DNA from: an uncultured Caulobacterales bacterium
Lineage (GTDB): Bacteria; Pseudomonadota; Alphaproteobacteria; Caulobacterales; Caulobacteraceae
DNA length: 64,000 nucleotides
NCBI GenBank assembly: GCA_903884425.1
Contig: CAISEP010000023.1
Location: 310,001 to 374,000 of the forward strand
Direction: 5' to 3'
Shown: positions 43,921 through 52,167 of the stretch, in pieces
Layout: each line of letters begins with the position of its first letter
Position numbering within the stretch: position 1 is the stretch's first letter
Notes under the pieces: model-generated
The model's input: only the letters and a program-made list of their open reading frames with translations
What the model was told of the DNA's origin: nothing
Database searches by the model: none
Made by a program: the position numbers and the translations under genes

Positions 43921-46308
43921 TCAGTTGCGGTCCCCCGGCAGTCGGCGGCCGCCGGGGCCGTAGCGGTTCCATCGGACGCGGCGGCCCTGGTCGTCATAGT
44001 CGGCGGTCCAGCGCACGACCCCGTCCCGGTCGGCGATGGGTCGCCCGTCGGTGCCGAAATTCTCCACCTCGATCCGGTTGCCCCGGGCGTCGAAGCGCAC
44101 CCGCCGGCGGGCAATGCCCTGGCGGTTGAGGATCGGCTTGCCGTCCGTGCCGAAATAGTCGGTCTGGATGCGGTTGCCCTGGGCGTCGTAGACGGCGGTC
44201 TGCCGGGCGATGCCCTTGCGGTCGAGGATCGGCCGGTCGTCGGTCCCGTAATAGCTGAGCGAGACCAGGTATTCCCGGCTGTCATAGGTGCCGACCCAGC
44301 GCGCCTCCCCATTGGAGTTCAGCACCGGTCGCCCGTCGGCACCGAAGAACCGCTGTTCCAGCCACAGGCCGTGATCGTTCACCCCCATGGTCCGGCGGGC
44401 CACCCCGTCCGTGTCCGCCTTCGGCCGTCCGTCCACGCCGAAGGACTCCACCCCCACCACGAAGCCCCGGGCATCCACCTGGAAGCGGGTGCGGGAAATG
44501 CCCCGGTGGTTGAGGGTCGGGGCCCCGGAGAGGCCGAGATAGGTGATCTCCGACACGATGCCGTCGGGGGTGTAGCTGCGGACCTCCCGGGCGATGCCGT
44601 CCCGGTCGGCGACGGGCCGACCCTCCGGTCCGAAATAGGCGGCCTCCGTGCGGTGGCCCCGGGCGTCGTGGCGATAGGTGGTGACGGCCACCCCCGTCCG
44701 CGCATCGGCCATCGGGCGGCCCGCGGGTCCCAGGCACCGCTCCACCGACAGGTTTCCGGCGCTGTCATGATCGAAGCTGCGGGCCAGGCAGCCGTGGCCC
44801 GGCAGCGGCGCGGGGCGTCCGGCGGCGTCGAGATAGGCCTCCCCGGTCAGGTTGCCGCCGCGATCCCGGGTCTCCACCGTCCGGGCGACGCCGGTGGCGG
44901 GGTCGGCCACGGGGCGTGCGGCGGCATCGAGGGTGGTGACCGCCCCGACCTCACCCGTCCCGTCATAGTCATAGGCGACGGCGGCGAACCCGTGGCGGGA
45001 CAGGACCGGCCGGTCCTGCGCATCGACGAAGCTGCGGCGGACCAGCCGACCGGCCTCGTCATGGGTGAAGGCCTCCCCGGCCACATTGTCATAGGCCACG
45101 GCGGGGACATTGTCGGAGTCGAGATAGCGCTCGGCCAGCAGGCGGCCGTCCGGCGCGAAGTCGAGCTGATACTTGGAGATGCGCGGCGCGCCGGGGCCTT
45201 CGTCGGCGACCTCGCTGAAGGTGGCCGGATGCCCCCCCAGATTGATCTGCGAGGCCCCCGTCCGGGGATTGGTGAAGTTCAGCACCGCCCGGGTCCGGTC
45301 GGTGAAGACGAAGTTCCGCACCTGCTGCAGGGTGTTGGCGTCGTCGTAGAATTCCAGGGACACCGGGCGGCCGTCCCGGTCCACGGCCGCGACCCGGATC
45401 TGCGAGGTGGTGCCCGGCAGGTCCTCCCGCCAGAAGGGATCGTCCCGGCCCAGGGGGCGCAGGGCCCCGGCCCCGCCCTCGACCCGGACCTGGTCCAGGC
45501 GGCCCCAGCGCCAGTGGAAGGCAAAGCGCCTGTCCCGGTGCTTTGCCTCCCCCTCGCCAAGGGGGCCGACGCCCACGGGCAGGCCGAACCGCTCCGTCAT
45601 GGCGCGGTAATAGGTCACCGAATGGCTCCAGCGCAGGAGGCCGAACCCCGCGACCACCAGCGCCGCCGCCGCGACCGATGCCGAGGCCAGCTGCAGGGTT
45701 CGCCGACGGCGCTGCTGCAGCTTCTGCCTCTGGGTCAGGGCGTCGACGCCCACTCCCAGCAGCCCCGCCGCCACCTTTCGCAGGGCCAGGGCACGGCCGT
45801 CTCCCCCCGGGCGCAGGTCCGCGGCCAGGGGCTCGACCCGCTCGTCCGACAGGGCCCCGTCCGGCCCCAGGCGGTAACGCAGGGCCGCGGGGAAGCATTC
45901 CTTGTGCAGCCGCCCGGTGTCCGTGGCATGGGGCTCCCCGGACAGGATGACGGCCAGGATGTGGTCCTGGCGGCCGATCCGCTTGAAATGCAGGATCTCC
46001 TCGTTCACCCAGCGGGAATAGGCCGCGTCGGGGGAGCACAGGACGATCAGCCAGGCCGACCGGTCCAGGGCCTCCTTGATCTGGTCGCCCAGGCTGGGGC
46101 CGGAGGACAGCTCCTCCCGGTCCCGGAAGATGGGGTAGAAGCCGGGCCGTCCGGAGGGGGAGGGGCCGAGCGCTGCCGCCAGTTCGACGGGGACGCGGTA
46201 CCGCTCAAGGGCCCGGTGCAGCCATTCGGCCGTCCCCTTGTCCACATGGTTGTAGCTGATGAACGCCCGGTAGGGGCCGGGACCGGGGCCGTCGCCGTCA
46301 GCCTCCAT
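43921..46308 (-). CDS. membrane-anchored TIR-domain protein with 32-residue repeats
   Basis: A 795-aa protein. The ATG at 46308 is set by GGAGG four bases upstream. Residues 12-150 form a TIR domain: YRAFISYNHVDKGTAEWLHR, FYPIFRDREELSSG, then LIVLCSPDAAYSRWVNEEIL with the conserved WxxxE-type glutamate (E103/E104) that could be the NADase catalytic residue. A basic stretch and one membrane helix (about 205-225) follow. A spacer (about 230-385) leads to about 13 tandem repeats of 32 residues to the C-terminus, with consensus YDxxGNRxxxxYFGxDGRPxxxRxGIAR. The repeats recall YD/RHS and WG-type repeats and should lie in the periplasm if the TIR is cytoplasmic. A sensor-effector (defence or envelope signalling) is inferred. 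Confidence 0.88.
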   Translation of the reverse strand: MEADGDGPGPGPYRAFISYNHVDKGTAEWLHRALERYRVPVELAAALGPSPSGRPGFYPIFRDREELSSGPSLGDQIKEALDRSAWLIVLCSPDAAYSRWVNEEILHFKRIGRQDHILAVILSGEPHATDTGRLHKECFPAALRYRLGPDGALSDERVEPLAADLRPGGDGRALALRKVAAGLLGVGVDALTQRQKLQQRRRRTLQLASASVAAAALVVAGFGLLRWSHSVTYYRAMTERFGLPVGVGPLGEGEAKHRDRRFAFHWRWGRLDQVRVEGGAGALRPLGRDDPFWREDLPGTTSQIRVAAVDRDGRPVSLEFYDDANTLQQVRNFVFTDRTRAVLNFTNPRTGASQINLGGHPATFSEVADEGPGAPRISKYQLDFAPDGRLLAERYLDSDNVPAVAYDNVAGEAFTHDEAGRLVRRSFVDAQDRPVLSRHGFAAVAYDYDGTGEVGAVTTLDAAARPVADPATGVARTVETRDRGGNLTGEAYLDAAGRPAPLPGHGCLARSFDHDSAGNLSVERCLGPAGRPMADARTGVAVTTYRHDARGHRTEAAYFGPEGRPVADRDGIAREVRSYTPDGIVSEITYLGLSGAPTLNHRGISRTRFQVDARGFVVGVESFGVDGRPKADTDGVARRTMGVNDHGLWLEQRFFGADGRPVLNSNGEARWVGTYDSREYLVSLSYYGTDDRPILDRKGIARQTAVYDAQGNRIQTDYFGTDGKPILNRQGIARRRVRFDARGNRIEVENFGTDGRPIADRDGVVRWTADYDDQGRRVRWNRYGPGGRRLPGDRN

Positions 46309-46407
46309 CGGACCTCCCACGGGCGGTGCCGGGCGCGGGCGGGGTCAGCACGCCGGTCTCAATGGCCGTCCAGCAGCGCATGCACGGATGCCTCCCGTCC
46401 CCCGAAT

Positions 46408-46932
46408 TCAGTCATCCAGCCGCAGGATACAGGAAAATCCGGCGACATCGTCTCCGGTGGAGGGGATATGCTGCGCCTTGGCGTCATCCACGGTGCATTT
46501 CACGTCGAGGACCCGGCGCTCCACATGGCCCATGCCGGCATCGTCCTCGGCCCCGACCTTGCCGAGCGCCTTGAACAGCCGGTAGCGATCCTGCCCCTTC
46601 AGCTCCACCGGGCGGTCGCCGCCGAAGTCGAGCAGGCAGACGGGAGGTGCCCGGCCGAAGGAGGGATTGCGCGCCCGGCAGGAGACGGAGGCGGCGGTCA
46701 CCACCCGGATCTTCGCCGGCCCGTCCAGCGGCGCGCCGTTGAAGTCCTGGGAAATGGCGATCTTCTCCCGCCGGGACAGCAAAGGGCTGTTCTGCGACAC
46801 GATATAGGCCAGCACCGCCGCGCCCGGGCCGGTGACGGGCTTCTCCGGGTCCGCGCGGGCCCCCGCGGGCACGAGGCCCGCACCGGTGATGGCGATGGCG
46901 GCGGCGAGGATGCCGGGGGTGGTCGGTCTCAT
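46408..46932 (-). CDS. small exported protein of unknown function
   Basis: A 174-aa protein with signal peptide (TPGILAAAIAITGAGLVPAGARA). Two or three cysteines are visible (VSCRARNPS, PPVCLLDFGG, VKCTVDD and GFSCILRLDD near the end), so disulfides are likely in the periplasm. ATAIS-like FNGAPLDGPAKIRVVTAAS is near the middle. I do not recognise the family. Its start overlaps the dehalogenase stop by 1 bp, so the two are coupled; the TIR gene follows 99 bp downstream. Confidence 0.75.
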   Translation of the reverse strand: MRPTTPGILAAAIAITGAGLVPAGARADPEKPVTGPGAAVLAYIVSQNSPLLSRREKIAISQDFNGAPLDGPAKIRVVTAASVSCRARNPSFGRAPPVCLLDFGGDRPVELKGQDRYRLFKALGKVGAEDDAGMGHVERRVLDVKCTVDDAKAQHIPSTGDDVAGFSCILRLDD

Positions 46933-47981
46933 CAGGGGGTCCCTCCCTCAAGGTCTGCGAGCGGGGCTCCGGCCCCCACATGGCCCAGCACCAGGTCCGC
47001 GATCTGCGTCCCGTGGGTCTCCTGGGGAAAATGTCCGGCATCGGGCAGAAGGTCAAAGGTCGCCTGGGGGTAGAGCCCCGCCCAGGCCCGGCCCCAGTCG
47101 GGGGTGAAGACCCGGTCCTGGCCCCCCCAGATGAAGTGGATCGGCCGGGTCCAGCCCTTCAGCGCCGCGAAGTGCCGGGCCCCGTCCCGGGCGGTGGGGT
47201 CGTCGGGTCGGTCGATCGGGATGCTGAGGGGAAACCGCCGCGGCCCGGCCAGGGCACCAGGGTCGAGGCCCAGATGCGGCGCGTCATAGCCCCGCTTCAC
47301 GGCCAGGGCCTGCGGCGACAGCTCGGGGGCCCGTCCCGTGGCGAGGAGGTCGGCAACCGCGCTCATCGGCAGGTGCCCCAGGGCCAGCATCATGATGGTG
47401 CCGAGGGACATCCGCTCCGGAACCGCGGTGTCATAGAGCCCGCCGGGCTTCCAGCTGTCCGCCCAGTTGCGGATCGCCGGACTGTAGACATAGCCGTCAT
47501 GCGGCAGCCAGGTGTTCATGATCACCAGCCGGTGGAACCGCTCGCCCATCTCCGCGGCCTGGGCGAGGCCGGTGGGGCCGCCCCAGTCCTGGGCGAACAG
47601 GGTGATGCCGGAAAGGTCGAGGGTCTCGATCAGGGTCCGGCAGGCCCGTGTGTGCCGGGCGATGGAATACCAGGCCGGATCGGTGACCTTGTCGGAGCGG
47701 CCGAAGCCGATGTGGTCCGGCGCGATGCACCGCCAGCCCCGTGCGGTCAGGGCGTGGATGATGTGCCGGTTCAGGAAGCTCCAGGTCGGCATGCCGTGCA
47801 TCAGCAGGGCCACCGGGCCGTCCCGCGGGCCGGCATCCACGAAGTGGAGCCGCAGTCCCTCGAAATCGATGTGGTTCGGCGGGAACGGATATCCGTCCAG
47901 GGCCGCGAAGGCCCCGTCCGCCGTCCGCAGGAAGGGCACCCCGTCGGCCGTGTGCTGAAGCTCGGAGGCGGTCAAGGTCAT
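46932..47981 (-). CDS. haloalkane dehalogenase-like alpha/beta hydrolase
   Basis: A 349-aa hydrolase. From the ATG at 47981 (AGGGA upstream) the family motifs are HFVDAGPRDGPVALLMHGMP (oxyanion region), TWSFLNRHI, and the nucleophile elbow FAQDWGGPTG with D132 and W133. GGQDRVFTPDW and DAGHFPQE (catalytic His) are near the end. The nucleophile is Asp, as in haloalkane dehalogenases and fluoroacetate-type relatives, not Ser. The residue after HG is Met (HGMPTW), where typical dehalogenases have Asn or Glu, so true dehalogenation is uncertain; an epoxide or ester role is possible. Confidence 0.85.
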   Translation of the reverse strand: MTLTASELQHTADGVPFLRTADGAFAALDGYPFPPNHIDFEGLRLHFVDAGPRDGPVALLMHGMPTWSFLNRHIIHALTARGWRCIAPDHIGFGRSDKVTDPAWYSIARHTRACRTLIETLDLSGITLFAQDWGGPTGLAQAAEMGERFHRLVIMNTWLPHDGYVYSPAIRNWADSWKPGGLYDTAVPERMSLGTIMMLALGHLPMSAVADLLATGRAPELSPQALAVKRGYDAPHLGLDPGALAGPRRFPLSIPIDRPDDPTARDGARHFAALKGWTRPIHFIWGGQDRVFTPDWGRAWAGLYPQATFDLLPDAGHFPQETHGTQIADLVLGHVGAGAPLADLEGGTP

Positions 47982-48146
47982 GCGGCGTCCCTTCGGCAGT
48001 CTCGTCGGCATCGACCCGGAGCAGGGGCCCGCCGCACGGCTGCGGCAGGGACCTTTCCCAGACTATGCCGCAATCCGCGCCCCATCAACGGAGGGGCTGC
48101 CATGCGGGGGCGATTCGGCGGGGCCGGCGGTCGCAAGGGTGAGGCT

Positions 48147-48190
48147 CCCCATTTTGGACCATGACGTTGGAGGCAAACCCCAAAATGGGG
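48147..48190. repeat. inverted repeat of a CCCATTTTGGG motif
   Basis: CCCCATTTTGG (48147-48157) and CCAAAATGGGG (48180-48190) form an 11-bp perfect inverted pair around a 22-base spacer; the second also reads CCCC-AAAAT-GGGG (48178-48190). The same core recurs 4 kb away at 52168-52182, on the other side of the H-NOX genes. Confidence 0.7.
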
Positions 48191-48277
48191 AAAACGACAC
48201 GGAGAACCTGGGCGCGCTATGCGCATCAAATTCTGCTGCAACCCAATTAAATACTGAATAAAAAATTACAACTACAA

Positions 48278-48319
48278 TTTATCGTGCTTAATTGACGATA
48301 AAGGAATTGATATTACAGT
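48278..48319 (+). promoter_or_regulatory. promoter with 8+8 palindrome
   Basis: TTTATCGT-N9-ACGATAAA (48278-48302) is a perfect inverted repeat. Its second arm overlaps a -35 TTGACG (48292-48297), followed after 16 bp by TACAGT (48314-48319), a 4/6 -10. A bound regulator would block polymerase. It drives the plus-strand gene at 48368, about 45 bp downstream. The adjacent winged-helix gene (48950-49384) is a candidate regulator. Confidence 0.55.
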
Positions 48320-48367
48320 TTTCGACGGTGCCCTCTCGGGGATAACTGCTTGGGAGGGGGCTCCGAA

Positions 48368-48901
48368 TTGATCGCGACATTCAAGATCGCGACGGCGACG
48401 TCATCCGGCGTCGAGGAATCGGCCGCGTGTGTTCGGCCGGAACCTGCCGAGGTGACGTCGCCAACCTTCCCGCCGTCGGTGTCCGGCCCGCCGCTCGGGA
48501 CGGAGATGACCTCGGCCGAGGCGATCCTCGCCGTCAGCAAGCTGATCTCCGAGCACGAGGCCTGGGAGGCGGAGACCCGTCGCTGCCTCGCCGCCTTTTC
48601 CCCGCCCCGGCGGCCGGAACTGGCCCTGCAGCGGGTCCCGGAGCTGCACGAGTGGATCACCGGGGTGGCGGCGACCCATGTCCTGGTGCGCGAGGACTAT
48701 CTGGGGCTGGCCCGGGCCTTTGCCGATCTGCGCAGCGTGGTCGACGACATCGCCCTCGAGCGGCGGGGCTTCCGGCGATCCCACTGGCCCGACCTGGCCC
48801 GGCCGCGCAGTGTCCTCAGCGGGCGGAGCCGCAACGCCCGGGTCGCGCTCATGCTGCTGCGGCAGACCCTGATCCTGAGGGCGCGCCACGCCCCGGAATG
48901 A
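48368..48901 (+). CDS. hypothetical protein near the H-NOX locus
   Basis: A 177-aa protein. The TTG at 48368 is chosen because GGAGGGGG ends 8 bases upstream; an internal ATG at 48506 would give 131 aa. The core is helical: AEAILAVSKLISEHEAWEAE, LALQRVPELHEWITGVAATH, VLVREDYLGLARAFADLRSV, and a basic C-terminal RNARVALMLLRQTLILRARH. No motif, membrane helix or cysteine pattern is recognised. GC at third codon positions is high, as in real genes here. It may be regulated by the palindrome upstream. Confidence 0.6.
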   Translation: MIATFKIATATSSGVEESAACVRPEPAEVTSPTFPPSVSGPPLGTEMTSAEAILAVSKLISEHEAWEAETRRCLAAFSPPRRPELALQRVPELHEWITGVAATHVLVREDYLGLARAFADLRSVVDDIALERRGFRRSHWPDLARPRSVLSGRSRNARVALMLLRQTLILRARHAPE

Positions 48902-48949
48902 TCCGCCGCCGTCGCGGATCCGGCCTTCGTCCGGACCGCGCGGTCCGGG

Positions 48950-49384
48950 TCAGAATGCCTCGAGCCCGGAGAGCAGGGCCGACACGTGGGCGTTCTGCGG
49001 GTTGAGGACGTAGAGGGAGTCCGGCCCCTGCTCGAGCACTTCCAGGTCGGCGAGCTTCTTCAGTTTTCGCCGCACCGTTTCCTTGGGAATGCTGGTCAGC
49101 TGCGAGATGACGCCGAGGATGGCGCGGGCCTCCACCACCGGCGTGCCGTGCCGCAGGCTGTCGGCATGGGCCACCAGCATCAGGGCCAGCAGGATCATGA
49201 CCTCTTCCGATCCCAACCCGGTCCGGTCGGAGAATCCGCCGAACAGGATCAGGATCCGCCGGATGGCGGCATGCTGACGTGCAAGATCGATCGACACTTC
49301 CTGCGCGTCTTCTGACACGGCTGTCACGATACCCAAACCCGTACCTCTCGCCCCCGTACGCTGAACCTGGAGGTCCTCGAACAT
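48950..49384 (-). CDS. winged-helix regulator divergent from the H-NOX gene
   Basis: A 144-aa protein from the ATG at 49384 (a TTG at 49417 would add 11 residues). A helical N-terminal half (IRRILILFGGFSDRTGLGSE, EVMILLALMLVAHADSLRHG) is followed by a winged helix: SQLTSIPKETVRRKLKKLAD (recognition helix) and the wing LEQGPDSLYVLN. It resembles small MarR- or GntR-like HTH proteins but I cannot name the family. It faces the H-NOX gene across a 272-bp AT-rich gap with palindromes, so it likely controls one or both flanking genes. Confidence 0.72.
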   Translation of the reverse strand: MFEDLQVQRTGARGTGLGIVTAVSEDAQEVSIDLARQHAAIRRILILFGGFSDRTGLGSEEVMILLALMLVAHADSLRHGTPVVEARAILGVISQLTSIPKETVRRKLKKLADLEVLEQGPDSLYVLNPQNAHVSALLSGLEAF

Positions 49385-49458
49385 GGAGGCGACCCCGCTG
49401 CGTTCTACACGCCTCAATTCAAAAATGGTAGTAGAAAAATTTTAGATTCGAGAAACGT

Positions 49459-49582
49459 GTATGGCGCATACCAGTACAATTTCCATCAAAATATGAATAT
49501 ACGCCGGACAAATTCAATCATGTGTGGACACAAGACGTATGGCCACATTGTAAGTCAGTAAAAAATTGATTGCATGTTGCAA
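49459..49582. promoter_or_regulatory. three short palindromes upstream of the H-NOX gene
   Basis: The AT-rich gap holds GTATG-GCG-CATAC (49459-49471), TGTGT-GG-ACACA (49521-49532) and TTGCA-TGT-TGCAA (49570-49582). None has the 14-bp FNR spacing. They are candidate operators for the divergent winged-helix protein or another regulator. I could not fix a -35/-10 pair. Confidence 0.4.
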
Positions 49583-49656
49583 GTGTCGCGCCTTCTATGT
49601 ATTCACGGGGCCTCGCAATTGGGGCAGTTGAAGTCCGGGCGAAGGATGGCTTGTCG

Positions 49657-50196
49657 ATGTATGGATTGATCCACCGGGCAGTGCGCCAGATGGCGACGGA
49701 GGGTCTGGGGCCCGACCGGTGGCGGGAGCTGTCCCGGGCCGCCGATATCCATGACGACGACATGATCAGCGCCAAGGTCTATTCCGACGAGACCACGATG
49801 CGGCTGATCGGTGCCGTCAGTACCGAGCTGGACGTGCCGGTGGAAGAAATGCTCGAGCAGTTCGGTGCCTACTGGGTCAGGTTCGCCGGCACCAGCGGCT
49901 ATGCGGCCATGCTGGACATGGCCGGGGACAACCTGCTCGAATGCCTCCGCAACCTCGACCGGCTGCATTCCGGGATCAAGCTGACCCTGCCGGAGGCGGA
50001 GCTGCCGTCCTTCACGGTCCTCGACCACGGGAAGGGATACGTGAATGTGCGCTACAGCTCGGTGCGGGTGGGACTCGAGCCGTTCGTGAAGGGGCTGCTG
50101 GCCGGTCTGCTGGCGCGGTTCGGCCTTGAGGGCACGGTCGTGGCGGTGGGGCCCTCCGACCTCGGCATCGTCTTCCACGTCGCGTTCCGGGAATAG
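49657..50196 (+). CDS. H-NOX gas-sensing haem protein
   Basis: A 179-aa haem NO/oxygen-binding (HNOB) protein. The ATG at 49657 gives the family start MYGLIHRAVRQMATEGLG; longer frames from 49570 are not family-like. AAGGA lies 10 bases upstream. The proximal haem ligand is H104 in NLDRLHSGI, and the haem-propionate motif Y-x-S-x-R is Y133/S135/R137 in VRYSSVRVGL. Position +5 from the Arg is Pro, not the Tyr that stabilises O2 in anaerobe H-NOX, which favours NO sensing; this alignment is approximate. The downstream gene, 9 bp away, encodes its HNOBA-type partner. Confidence 0.93.
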   Translation: MYGLIHRAVRQMATEGLGPDRWRELSRAADIHDDDMISAKVYSDETTMRLIGAVSTELDVPVEEMLEQFGAYWVRFAGTSGYAAMLDMAGDNLLECLRNLDRLHSGIKLTLPEAELPSFTVLDHGKGYVNVRYSSVRVGLEPFVKGLLAGLLARFGLEGTVVAVGPSDLGIVFHVAFRE

Positions 50197-50205
50197 GCTG
50201 CGGGC

Positions 50206-51765
50206 ATGGCACTGAGCTTGAGCTTCAACGTCCTGGGGCGGCTGTATCCGGCCTATCTGGTCACCGACTACGAATTCCGGATCCGTTCGTTCGGCCCGTC
50301 CATCGCCCGGGCCTTCCCCGACGTGGTCCCCGGCGACACCCTGTGGGATCACTTCACGGCGGAGCGGCCCATCGGCCAGTTCGACGTGACCCGGCTTCTG
50401 AAGAGCCGCGACCAGGTCTGGCTGCTGGGCCGCCACGGCCTGAAGCTGAGGGGCGTGATCGTCGACCAGGGGGACGAGCTGTTCTTCCTGGTCAACTACG
50501 CCCCCGCCTCCCTGCGGTCGGACGCCGGATACCAGTTGCAGATGTGGGACTTCTCCCCCGCCGACGCGACCCTCGACGCCCTGATCGCCGTGGAGGTGCA
50601 GAAGGCGCTGATCGCGGAGACCCAGGACCTGCTGAAGGAGCTGGCCGCGGCGCGGGACGCGGCGGAGGCGTCCCAGGCGGAGACCGAGGACTATTATGCC
50701 GAGGTCATCCGCACCCTGTGGTCCCCCGCTCAGGGGATCGGCGGGGCCGGCCGTCTGGTGGAATCCGCCACGGGTCACGAGCCCAACCGCACGGTGGAGG
50801 ACTTCGTCCAGAAGAGCACCGACGAGGTCTATGCCATCATGGACGGCGTGCTCCGGGACGCCGAGGCCCGGCAGGGGGCCCGGCGCGTCACCCTCGACCC
50901 GCTGGCCACCATTGCCGAGGCTGCCGTGTCGCGGGAGGCCCTGTTCCGCGCCAAGGGCGTGGCGCTCAGCTTCGACGTGGACGGGGCCGGAGGGCAGCTC
51001 TGCCTCGGCGATGCCCAGGCCCTGCGCGGCGTGGTGATCAGCATGCTCGACCACGCCCTGGAGCGGACCGAGCGCGGGTGGGTCAAGCTGCACGCCGTGG
51101 GGATTCCCGACGGGCCGCTGCTGCGCCTGCGGGTGGACTGCATGGATACTGGCGATCCGAACGCGCTGCCGCAGGCCGACGCCGTCGTGGCCGCCGCGTC
51201 CGTCGCCGGAGGGCGGCTGGATCGCCATGTCCTGGCCGGTGTCGGCGTGAAGACGGAATACCAGGTGGCCTATACCAAGGCCAAGCCGGTCCCCGGACCT
51301 GCCGAGGCGGCGAAGTCTGCGGAGGGCACCGTGGCCGACCTGGCCGGTGTCCGCCCCGCCGCCCCGCGGACCCGGCCGGACCGCCCCCTCCGGTTGCTGG
51401 TGGTGTGCGCCAATCTGGTGGACCGCCGCCTGATCGAGGCGCTGCTGACGCCGCCCATGGTGGACCTGGTGGTGGCCGAGAGCGACCGGGAGGCCGTGGC
51501 CCTGTGGACCGTCGAGGCCTTCGATGCGGCGCTGCTCGATCTCCAGTCCGTGGACTGTGACGGCCTGACCACCGCGCGGAAGCTGCGCAGCGCGGAGCGG
51601 CCGTCGTCCCGCGGGGCGGCCCCGATCGTCATCATGAGCCACCAGGTGGTCCTCGATCATCTCGACGACGAGGTCAAGGCGCATGTGGATGCCTTCCTCA
51701 CCAAGCCGATCTCGCCGGCGAACCTGACGGAAACCCTGTCGTCCCTGGCCGGGCGGGCGATCTAG
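50206..51765 (+). CDS. HNOBA-type degenerate kinase/receiver partner of H-NOX
   Basis: A 519-aa cytoplasmic protein. The N-terminus (about 5-120) resembles the HNOB-associated domain (SFNVLGRLYPAYLVTDYEFR, IARAFPDVVPGDTLWDHF). A coiled coil (about 125-165) follows, then a helix in the DHp place reading YYAEVIRTLWSPAQGIGG, where the phospho-histidine of SHEIRTP is absent. The ATPase-like part (225-350) lacks a good N-box (SMLDHALERTERG) and has DTGDP instead of DxGxG. The receiver (about 395-515) keeps Asp D445, S478 and Lys K500, but the acidic pair is C401-A402. It therefore looks like a pseudo-kinase scaffold or a phosphatase/decoy rather than a hybrid kinase. It depends on H-NOX for gas input. 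Confidence 0.85.
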   Translation: MALSLSFNVLGRLYPAYLVTDYEFRIRSFGPSIARAFPDVVPGDTLWDHFTAERPIGQFDVTRLLKSRDQVWLLGRHGLKLRGVIVDQGDELFFLVNYAPASLRSDAGYQLQMWDFSPADATLDALIAVEVQKALIAETQDLLKELAAARDAAEASQAETEDYYAEVIRTLWSPAQGIGGAGRLVESATGHEPNRTVEDFVQKSTDEVYAIMDGVLRDAEARQGARRVTLDPLATIAEAAVSREALFRAKGVALSFDVDGAGGQLCLGDAQALRGVVISMLDHALERTERGWVKLHAVGIPDGPLLRLRVDCMDTGDPNALPQADAVVAAASVAGGRLDRHVLAGVGVKTEYQVAYTKAKPVPGPAEAAKSAEGTVADLAGVRPAAPRTRPDRPLRLLVVCANLVDRRLIEALLTPPMVDLVVAESDREAVALWTVEAFDAALLDLQSVDCDGLTTARKLRSAERPSSRGAAPIVIMSHQVVLDHLDDEVKAHVDAFLTKPISPANLTETLSSLAGRAI

Positions 51766-51794
51766 GTCGTCCGGCCTCCGGCGCGGCACCGTCG

Positions 51795-51932
51795 TCAGAG
51801 GCCGTGGGCCAGCCGCAGGGTCAGAAGGGCAATCAGCGCCCACAGCCCCGCGGAGGTGGACACCACCAGGGCCACGGTCGTGGCCGGCGACCACCGCACG
51901 TCCGGATCCCGGGGCCCCGGAAAGCCTGACAT
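51795..51932 (-). CDS. 45-aa single-pass membrane protein
   Basis: From the ATG at 51932 the peptide is MSGFPGPRDPDVRWSPATT, then one membrane helix (VALVVSTSAGLWALIALLTL) and a short basic tail. A TTG at 51977 would give 60 aa. I do not recognise the family. Support comes from the upstream FNR-type box, which sits at the class II distance from a matching -10 on this strand. Small membrane peptides under FNR control often modify oxidases, but nothing in the sequence names a partner. Confidence 0.5.
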   Translation of the reverse strand: MSGFPGPRDPDVRWSPATTVALVVSTSAGLWALIALLTLRLAHGL

Positions 51933-51994
51933 GTCGCGTTCTTCGAGTTCCAGGCGCACCCCATGTCCCTCCCACAAGACATAGTTCCGTGTTC

Positions 51995-52037
51995 ATTTTT
52001 GTTGATCAAGAAAATCACTCAAGTTGATATTGATCAA
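51995..52037 (-). promoter_or_regulatory. FNR/DNR box and class II promoter
   Basis: TTGAT-ATTG-ATCAA (52024-52037) is a perfect FNR consensus. On the minus strand AAAAAT (52000-51995, 4/6 -10) puts a transcription start near 51988, about 42 bp from the box centre, the classic class II distance. The 45-aa gene starts 56 bp beyond. On the plus strand TACAAA (52060-52065) is at the mirrored distance. A further TTGATCAA lies at 52002-52009. Confidence 0.75.
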
Positions 52038-52167
52038 TAGAAAAATATACGCTCAAATTTACAAATATAGCGAAATATCGGGAGTTAGTTCAGTTTCAAT
52101 ATTTCGGTTAATGCGGGTTTTTCTGTTTATTCACTTTGGGTTTTGAAGTTCTGGGCATCCCAATAAT

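Larger units (their letters stand above)
47982..48367. other. 386-bp intergenic region, AT-rich in its second half
   Basis: The first part is GC-rich with no gene I can support. From 48147 it holds the CCCCATTTTGG / CCAAAATGGGG inverted pair, then from about 48220 an AT-rich stretch (poly-A/T islands in a 70% GC genome) with an 8+8 palindrome and a promoter for the plus-strand gene at 48368. The AT-rich part could be recently acquired or a protein-binding upstream region. Confidence 0.6.

Noticed and set aside
49566..49582. A possible FNR site TTGATTGCATGTTGCAA upstream of H-NOX.
   Set aside because: Spacing between the half-sites does not fit the 14-bp FNR pattern; treated as a plain palindrome.
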